NCBI GenBank assembly: GCA_029560455.1
Contig: JAKQKW010000085.1
Coordinates: 1 to 12,492 of the forward strand
DNA: 12,492 nucleotides
DNA from: Candidatus Rifleibacteriota bacterium
GTDB taxonomy: Bacteria > Riflebacteria > Ozemobacteria > Ozemobacterales > Ozemobacteraceae
Reading direction: 5' to 3'
Shown one piece after another: positions 7,598-12,492 of this stretch. Made by a program: the position numbers and the translations under genes. Within the stretch, counting starts at the first letter, position 1. The number at the start of each line of letters is the position of its first letter. The notes under the pieces were generated by a model that was not told the origin of the DNA, ran no database searches, and saw nothing but the letters and a program-made list of their open reading frames with translations.

Positions 7598-8656
7598 ATG
7601 ACACAGACAATCAACGAAGTCGCAATCGTCACCCGGCAACTCAGCCGCAGCTTCAGTATCAGACAGAAAAGCGAAGGGCTGGCCGCAAGTCTGCGCAATT
7701 TTTTCTCGCCGGTCTACAAAACCGTCAATGCCGTATGCGATCTGGAAATGAGCATCGGGCGTGGTGAGATCATCGGGTTTCTCGGCCCAAACGGTGCCGG
7801 CAAGACGACAACGCTAAAAATGCTTTCGGGGCTGCTGGTTCCGAGTAGCGGCAATATTGAAGTGCTTGGCTTTACGCCATTCAACCGCGATCACGATTTT
7901 CTCAAAAGCATTTCGCTGGTAATGGGCCAGAAACAGAACCTCTGGTGGGATCTGCCGCCGGTCGAAACCTTCGAGATTCACCGCCGCATCTATGGCCTCT
8001 CTGACGAACAATACCGCACCCGCATCGATGAACTTGTCGAAATGCTCGAAATCAGCGACTGCCTCGAAACGCAGACCCGAAAACTTTCTCTGGGGCAGCG
8101 CATGCGCTGTGAGCTTGCCGTTTCACTGCTGCACCAGCCTTCGATTCTCTTTCTCGATGAACCGACCATCGGCCTCGACATTCTGATGCAGAAAAAGATC
8201 CGCAGCTTTCTACTCGATTACCACCGCCGCTTCAAGCCTACGATTCTGCTGACATCACATTACATGGATGACGTGGCGGCGCTGGCACAGCGCGTAATTG
8301 TCATTAATCACGGCTGCAAGATTTTTGACGGGCGGCTGCGCGACCTGACCGACCACATGCGCCCTGAAAAAATAATGACCGTCATCATCAATAATGGCGA
8401 ATTTCCTTGCCAGATACGTGACGGCTGCCGCCTGATCCATCAGGAAGGCCAGCTTTACCGCTTTCTCGTGCGCCGCGAAGTTGTCGGCGAACTGGCCGCC
8501 TGTCTGTATAACACCGGCCAGATTGCCGATCTGACAATCGAAGACGCGCCACTCGAAGAGATTATCGGGCAGCTGTTCACGGATAATGGAGCCGGAGCTG
8601 CAGTCTCAGCCTCTGGCCAGGGCTCTACCATATCAACACCGGCACAAACTTCATGA
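7598..8656 (+). CDS. ABC-2 type exporter ATP-binding protein (COG4586 type)
   Basis: A 352-residue cytoplasmic ATPase that powers the two permeases encoded directly downstream. Motifs in order: Walker A GPNGAGKT at 63-70, Q-loop Gln111 in MGQKQNLWWDLP, signature LSLGQRM at 163-169, Walker B ILFLDEPT at 183-190 with IGLD after it, and the switch His221 in LTSHYMDD. The MGQK-x-x-LWWDLP segment and the LSLGQRM and SHYMDD variants are typical of the COG4586 family, which works with COG4587 and COG3694 permeases; some members are annotated as viologen or drug exporters, and the substrate cannot be read from sequence. A C-terminal extension from about residue 240 is followed by a Ser/Ala/Gly/Thr-rich tail (about 328-352). 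The start at 7598 gives the family's usual N-terminus, although no ribosome binding site precedes it; see the promoter entry. Confidence 0.92.
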   Translation: MTQTINEVAIVTRQLSRSFSIRQKSEGLAASLRNFFSPVYKTVNAVCDLEMSIGRGEIIGFLGPNGAGKTTTLKMLSGLLVPSSGNIEVLGFTPFNRDHDFLKSISLVMGQKQNLWWDLPPVETFEIHRRIYGLSDEQYRTRIDELVEMLEISDCLETQTRKLSLGQRMRCELAVSLLHQPSILFLDEPTIGLDILMQKKIRSFLLDYHRRFKPTILLTSHYMDDVAALAQRVIVINHGCKIFDGRLRDLTDHMRPEKIMTVIINNGEFPCQIRDGCRLIHQEGQLYRFLVRREVVGELAACLYNTGQIADLTIEDAPLEEIIGQLFTDNGAGAAVSASGQGSTISTPAQTS

Positions 8657-8711
8657 TCAGCACAGCTCACACCTCGCTTTTTTCACGCAGCAAACTTTTT
8701 GTGGCTCAGTC

Positions 8712-9533
8712 ATGATACAGAACCGGATTTCACAAAGTTTCAACGCCCATCTCGCCACACTCCAGGCACATTTTAAAATCATCTTCACCTACCGCGGCAT
8801 GATGCTGATTCAGGCCGTCAGGTTGATTCTACTGCCGCTGGTACTGGCCGCCGCCTGGCTGTCTATCGAAAAAACGGCCGAGAACCCGTATTCAGACGCC
8901 GACTATCTGCTTTACTACCTGCTGGTGCCGGTCATTCTCAACCTGACCGACAGCCGGCTTGTTTTCCGGTTTCCGATGGCGGTGCGCGACGGTTCGCTCA
9001 GCCGTGAGCTATTGAAGCCTTTTCCGCCGCTTTCGGGCTACGCGCTCGAAAGCATTGCCAACAACCTTATTCAACTTGTATATCTGCTGCCATTCACCCT
9101 GCTGGCCGGCTATGCCATCAGCGACCGCCTGCAGCTCGGGCACCTCAACCTGCAGCTGCTGCTGTGCATGCTTGTGGCGATCGTGCTGGGCGGCCTCGTC
9201 AGAATGCTGATTTCAGGATCGATCTCGCTGGTCGGTTTCTGGCTCGAAGATGTGACCACCCTCAATCTGATTCTCAACGGCGGCATCTGGGCCCTGCTCG
9301 GTGGTATGATCGTGCCGGTGGCCACTTTCCCTCAGCATATCCGCAGTATCGCTGAAATGCTGCCATACCGCTACATGTTGAGCTTTCCGATCGAGATCGT
9401 CACCGGGCGACTGTCGCAGGCGCAGATCCTGCAGGGTTTCGCCGTAACCATTTTCTGGTCACTCTTTTTTGCGCTGATCATGCGCCTTATCTGGAAACGC
9501 GGCCTCAAAATCTACGCCGCCTATGGTGGTTAA
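8712..9533 (+). CDS. ABC-2 family exporter permease, first subunit (COG4587 type)
   Basis: A 273-residue integral membrane protein with about six hydrophobic segments, starting near residue 35 (MMLIQAVRLILLPLVLAAAW). Family marks are a cytoplasmic RDGSLSRELLKP loop near residue 97, PYRYMLSFP with a following TGRLS late in the protein, and the C-terminal RGLKIYAAYGG. It would form the membrane channel with the next gene product, driven by the upstream ATPase. The frame is open back to an ATG at 8586, but that start would overlap the ATPase gene by 71 bp and add a polar stretch unlike the family. The ATG at 8712 gives the normal length and begins 55 bp after the ATPase stop, though its ribosome binding site is weak. 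The upstream boundary is therefore probable, not certain. Confidence 0.85.
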   Translation: MIQNRISQSFNAHLATLQAHFKIIFTYRGMMLIQAVRLILLPLVLAAAWLSIEKTAENPYSDADYLLYYLLVPVILNLTDSRLVFRFPMAVRDGSLSRELLKPFPPLSGYALESIANNLIQLVYLLPFTLLAGYAISDRLQLGHLNLQLLLCMLVAIVLGGLVRMLISGSISLVGFWLEDVTTLNLILNGGIWALLGGMIVPVATFPQHIRSIAEMLPYRYMLSFPIEIVTGRLSQAQILQGFAVTIFWSLFFALIMRLIWKRGLKIYAAYGG

Positions 9534-10320
9534 AATGCGACAGGCGGCAATTATACTCAAACTCTGGAAAGCCTCGATGATGCAGGCGATGGAATACCGC
9601 GGCAGCTTCGCCTTTTCGATTCTGGCCAACTTTTTCGACTTCATTTTCGGCTTTCTGCAGTATCTGGTGTTTTTTACCGCCGCGCAGAGCATTGCCGGCT
9701 GGAACTCAGATCAGATGCTGGTGCTGTATGGTGTTTTCATGCTGGTTTTCGCGCTGCAGTTCATTTTTCTCTACCCGAACCTGGTGGCGATGGGCGACAT
9801 GGTCAACTCAGGCAACCTCGACCTGCTGCTCACCAAACCGATCAATGCCCAGTTGATTCTCTCTTTTCGACGCATTTCATTCGAAGAGCTCGGCAGTATT
9901 TCGACCGCACTGGTTCTGCTCGGCTGGTTGACTGTCAAAGGCGTAATTCAACTGACGCTGCAGTCTGTCGCACTTTTTCTGGTGTCGATACTTGCGTCAA
10001 TGCTGCTGATTTACTGCCTGTTTCTTCTGCTGATGTGCCTTGCGGTGTTTCTCGAACGGCTCGATAACATGGCACAGCTGATGTGGTCAATGTTCTCACT
10101 CTGCCGTTACCCCGTCGACGTTTACCCGTCGCGGCTCAGATTCATGTTTTTCAGTTTTCTGCCGGTCGCCTACATCGCCTCGGTGCCGGCCGCGGCCCTT
10201 CTCGGCACTGCCAGCGCCAGCCAGATAATGACCGGAATGATAATAGCCCTGACGGCTACCTTCGCCACAACCTTACTCTGGCGAAGAACCATCAGGGCTT
10301 ATACCTCGGCCGGCGGCTGA
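9523..10320 (+). CDS. ABC-2 family exporter permease, second subunit (COG3694 type)
   Basis: A 265-residue membrane protein with about six hydrophobic segments and an EYR motif just before the first one. It has the family pattern NSGNLDLLLTKPINAQ in the first cytoplasmic loop (about residues 91-106), YPVDVYP near 200 and the C-terminal ending RRTIRAYTSAGG, which parallels the RGLKIYAAYGG end of its partner. The two permeases are likely to assemble as a heterodimer with two copies of the upstream ATPase. The ATG at 9523 overlaps the previous gene by 11 nt. A second in-frame ATG at 9535, just past the previous stop and after GGTGGT, is an equally good start and would shorten the protein by four residues. 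Either way the genes are translationally close and belong to one operon. Confidence 0.87.
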   Translation: MVVKMRQAAIILKLWKASMMQAMEYRGSFAFSILANFFDFIFGFLQYLVFFTAAQSIAGWNSDQMLVLYGVFMLVFALQFIFLYPNLVAMGDMVNSGNLDLLLTKPINAQLILSFRRISFEELGSISTALVLLGWLTVKGVIQLTLQSVALFLVSILASMLLIYCLFLLLMCLAVFLERLDNMAQLMWSMFSLCRYPVDVYPSRLRFMFFSFLPVAYIASVPAAALLGTASASQIMTGMIIALTATFATTLLWRRTIRAYTSAGG

Positions 10321-10335
10321 CCGCCGAACGACAAG

Positions 10336-10806
10336 TCAGTCGGTTTGTTTCTCTGCGGCCTTTTTGGCGATTTCGGCGGCGAATTTTTCCTGGGCCTGCT
10401 TTTTGAGTTTTTCCGTCAGAACCGGGGGCCAGCTCAGGCTGAGCTTGTCGCCTTTATATTCGCCGACAATAGTGTAATTCTTTCTTACCTCTATGGTCAG
10501 ACCCTTATCGGTAGAAGTGAACAGATAACCATAGCGATCGCAGATACTTTTGTAAAAATCACTGGTCTGATCATGGCTGGTGCCGATAGAAATAACACAT
10601 TCACCAATCAGCTCGCGATCAGCGTCAGTAACCCTTTCGGCAAATGGCGGCATGTCGAGCTGGCGGGTCATACCGCCGTCGTAAAGATTGATAAAGTTTC
10701 GCTGCGTATGCCACTTATACCCGAAATAAAGCCCGACTCCGCCGAGAATCAGCAGAAAAACAATAACAACTGCCAGAAAACCGCGATTGTTGTGCCGTAA
10801 TGTCAT
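10336..10806 (-). CDS. Small membrane-anchored protein of unknown function
   Basis: A 156-residue protein I do not recognise. It has a short basic N-terminus (RHNNR), one hydrophobic segment at about 10-30, a globular-looking region 31-130 that includes two cysteines (C70, C89), and a charged Lys/Glu/Ala-rich helical tail from about 131. The basic residues before the membrane segment favour a single-pass anchor with the bulk outside the cytoplasm, where C70 and C89 could form a disulfide. The start has AGGAG (10820-10816 on this strand) nine bases upstream. It lies 56 bp downstream of a LolD-like ATPase on the same strand with no evident terminator between, so it may be co-transcribed with that ABC system. 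It converges with the exporter operon, leaving only 15 bp between stop codons. Context hints at an envelope role but does not prove one. Confidence 0.7.
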   Translation of the reverse strand: MTLRHNNRGFLAVVIVFLLILGGVGLYFGYKWHTQRNFINLYDGGMTRQLDMPPFAERVTDADRELIGECVISIGTSHDQTSDFYKSICDRYGYLFTSTDKGLTIEVRKNYTIVGEYKGDKLSLSWPPVLTEKLKKQAQEKFAAEIAKKAAEKQTD

Positions 10807-10862
10807 TTTGGCTCTCTCCTCTACAGATACTACGGCGACCTATCGGCAAAGGAAACAATTTT

Positions 10863-11570
10863 TTACACCCGCGGGCTGATTTTTTCTTCGAGAATACGAC
10901 CGTCTTCAAGCGTGATAATCCGGTCGGCAAGCGCCCCGAGCGCCAGGTTGTGGGTGGTCACGACAATCGCCAGATTTTTTTCGGCAACCAGCCGGCGAAA
11001 CAGCGCAAACACTGCCTCACCATTGGTTTTATCAAGGTTGCCGGTCGGTTCATCGGCTATCAATACTTTGCTATCGGCAATCAGAGCCCTGGCAATCGCC
11101 ACCCGCTGCATCTGGCCGCCACTCAACTCACGGGGAAGGTGGCCGGCGCGGTTTTCGAGATCAACGAGCCTTAGCACTGCGAGAGTTTTCTCGCGATCGA
11201 CCGGACGCTGCAGAAACATCAGCGGCAATTCAACGTTTTCTGCCACCGTCAGAGTCGGCAGCAGATGAAATTTCTGAAACACGTAGCCGAGCACCCCCTG
11301 CCTGACGCCGACGAGTTCTTCTTCAGAAAGACCGGCCACCTGGCGGCCGCCGACTTCGAGCTCACCGCCATCGGGTGCGTCGAGGCAGGAAAGCAGATTT
11401 ATCAGAGTTGTTTTGCCAGAGCCGGAAGGCCCGAGAATCGAAACCATTTCTCCGGGCCTGATTTCGAGGTCGACCCCATCGAGCGCCTTGATGGTCTCGA
11501 TGCCGCGGCGATAGTGTTTTTTAAGGCCTCTGGCCTTGATCAGCGGGATATTGTTGATTTCACTGTTCAT
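10863..11570 (-). CDS. LolD/MacB-type ABC transporter ATP-binding protein
   Basis: A 235-residue ATPase with a complete motif set: Walker A GPSGSGKT at 47-54, Q-loop Gln99 in YVFQKFHLLPTLT, signature LSGGQ at 149-153, Walker B VLIADEPTGNLD at 169-180 and switch His207 in VVTTH. The LLPTLTVAENVELPL and DEPTGNLD wording is that of the LolD/MacB/FtsE group, mechanotransmission-type ABC proteins that pair with FtsX-fold permeases. These act in lipoprotein release, or in export of peptides and macrolides from the periplasm, not in membrane transport through a conventional channel. The start has AAGGAGC a few bases upstream. The gene begins 15 bp after the stop of an FtsX-fold permease, clearly one operon. 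LolD, MacB and YknY-like roles cannot be separated from sequence alone. Confidence 0.93.
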   Translation of the reverse strand: MNSEINNIPLIKARGLKKHYRRGIETIKALDGVDLEIRPGEMVSILGPSGSGKTTLINLLSCLDAPDGGELEVGGRQVAGLSEEELVGVRQGVLGYVFQKFHLLPTLTVAENVELPLMFLQRPVDREKTLAVLRLVDLENRAGHLPRELSGGQMQRVAIARALIADSKVLIADEPTGNLDKTNGEAVFALFRRLVAEKNLAIVVTTHNLALGALADRIITLEDGRILEEKISPRV

Positions 11571-11585
11571 GATTGAGCTCCTTGC

Positions 11586-12492
11586 TTACTCGCCTTCGCG
11601 AATCGCTTCTACCGGGCGCATCGAAGCCGCGCGCCAGGCCGGGTAAAGACCGGCAAAACAGCCGATAACCGCTGAACCGGCAAGGGCCGCCAGCATCACC
11701 TGCGGCGTGATTGCAACCATCGTACCCTTTGTGCCGAAGTCGATCAGAGATTGAATCGCCTTTTCGACAAGACTGGTGCCGGACAACGCCAGCAGCACCC
11801 CGGCCAGACCGCCGCTCAGGCAGATAGCCATTGTTTCCAGCCAGATGATCTGAAAAATATCGCTGCGGGTCGCACCGATCGCCTTCATGATGCCGATTTC
11901 GCCGGTGCGTTCGAAAACACTCATCAGAATCGAGTTGATGACGCCAATTACCGCAACGATGATGGCGACGACCGCGACCGAAGCAATCATTGTTTGAGCC
12001 GTTTCTACGAGGCTGACGAGGGTGGTTTTAACCTGCTGCAGCCCGACGACCTGCACTTCGGGCAGCTTTGCCCAGCGCTGTTCGAACTGGCGCAGAGCCA
12101 GGCCAGAGAAGTTTTTCAGTTTGAAACCGACGATCGTCAGTTCGGTCGGGCGATTGAACAGGCGGCGGGCTTCTTTGATCGGCATGAAGACGGTGCCGTC
12201 ATCCTGGGTGCCAGTGCGTTCGAGAATGCCGACGACTTTCAGCTCGGTCATAACCGGTTCAACCTGTCCATTCGGGGTAATCGTGACAAAATACGAGTCG
12301 CCAACCTTGCGCTGTTCGTATTCAGCCACTTCGAAACCGAGCACGACTTCGCCGGTCGAATCATCGCTGAACCAGCGGCCGCCCTGATGGCCAGCCGACT
12401 GTGAGATAGTCAGCCAGGGTTTCATGTCGCGGAAACTGGCGGTCTCGATACCCGAAATTATCGCAAACGAAGAACCCGATTCATCGCTGATT
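11586..12492 (-). CDS. MacB/FtsX-fold ABC transporter permease, C-terminal part (5' end outside window)
   Basis: The frame stays open to the window edge on the minus strand, so an ATG at 12425 is internal and about 301 residues of the C-terminal part are visible. First comes a soluble stretch with the features of the MacB-type periplasmic core domain (residues near GRWFSDDS, LGFEVAE and VVGILERTGTQDDGTVFMP). The FtsX domain follows: a TM segment ending VINSILMSVFERTGEIGIMKAIGAT, a second TM around LETMAICLSGGLAGVLLAL, and a third TM ending GLYPAWRAASMRPVEAIREGE, the usual C-terminus of the family. The N-terminal TM helix must lie beyond the window. With the ATPase gene 15 bp downstream it forms a two-gene MacAB/Lol-like transporter; a MacA-type adaptor, if present, would be expected upstream of this gene, outside the window. 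Confidence 0.9.
   Translation of the reverse strand, partial: ISDESGSSFAIISGIETASFRDMKPWLTISQSAGHQGGRWFSDDSTGEVVLGFEVAEYEQRKVGDSYFVTITPNGQVEPVMTELKVVGILERTGTQDDGTVFMPIKEARRLFNRPTELTIVGFKLKNFSGLALRQFEQRWAKLPEVQVVGLQQVKTTLVSLVETAQTMIASVAVVAIIVAVIGVINSILMSVFERTGEIGIMKAIGATRSDIFQIIWLETMAICLSGGLAGVLLALSGTSLVEKAIQSLIDFGTKGTMVAITPQVMLAALAGSAVIGCFAGLYPAWRAASMRPVEAIREGE

Noticed and set aside
8586..8711. Earlier in-frame ATG for the first exporter permease
   Set aside because: It would overlap the ATPase gene by 71 bp and add 42 polar residues not typical of the family; 8712 gives the usual length.
10311..10326. Hairpin CGGCGG-CTGA-CCGCCG at the end of the exporter operon
   Set aside because: The stem is only 6 bp and has no T-tract on either strand; it overlaps the stop codon and is too weak to call a terminator.
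10345..10800. Plus-strand open frame of 151 codons opposite the small membrane protein gene
   Set aside because: It has no ribosome site and no recognisable domain, and it mirrors the minus-strand gene, which has a good AGGAG, a clean TM anchor and an operon setting.
11751..12404. Plus-strand open frame of 217 codons opposite the FtsX-fold permease
   Set aside because: It is the antisense shadow of a permease whose family motifs are unmistakable; the translated product is Asp/Gln/Arg-rich with no domain.

Overview
The window is a dense bacterial chromosome segment of roughly balanced GC content, with about 90% coding sequence and no RNA genes, mobile elements or CRISPR arrays that I can see. 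A MacB/LolD-type ABC system and envelope-spanning receptor cyclases fit a Gram-negative (diderm) heterotroph. The set of large HAMP-cyclases and a bacterial deoxyhypusine-synthase homologue would suit a deep-branching lineage such as Candidatus Riflebacteria, but that is a guess and the sequence here does not fix the phylum.

Layout. (1) Positions 1-498 (+) hold the 3' part of a SpoU/TrmJ-like RNA 2'-O-methyltransferase. (2) Positions 608-6452 (+) hold two very large overlapping genes for receptor-type class III nucleotide cyclases. They share one domain plan: TM, ectodomain, TM-short loop-TM, second ectodomain, TM, HAMP, cyclase. (3) A perfect 12-bp hairpin closes this unit against a convergent deoxyhypusine-synthase-family gene (6507-7481, -). 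(4) A short divergent promoter region (7482-7597) leads into a three-gene ABC exporter operon (7598-10320, +) of the COG4586/COG4587/COG3694 type. (5) Convergent to it, on the minus strand, runs a MacB/FtsX-type permease (cut by the window end), its LolD-like ATPase and a small membrane-anchored protein of unknown function (12492-10336).

The most interesting point is the cyclase pair. The upstream protein keeps both metal-binding aspartates (D823, D867) but has lost the substrate-selecting Thr/Asp, the transition-state Asn and the transition-state Arg (now F938, Q945, T949). The downstream protein has lost the first metal Asp (A781) but keeps Lys821, Thr887, Asn894 and Arg898. Class III catalytic sites form between two cyclase domains, so each protein should be inactive as a homodimer. 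A heterodimer would contain exactly one complete site and one dead site, the arrangement known from mammalian C1/C2 adenylyl cyclases. The 11-nt gene overlap with a strong internal ribosome binding site suggests coupled production of the two subunits. The inferred system is an obligate heterodimeric, two-sensor transmembrane adenylyl cyclase. The residue pattern is read directly from the sequence; pairing and activity are inference.
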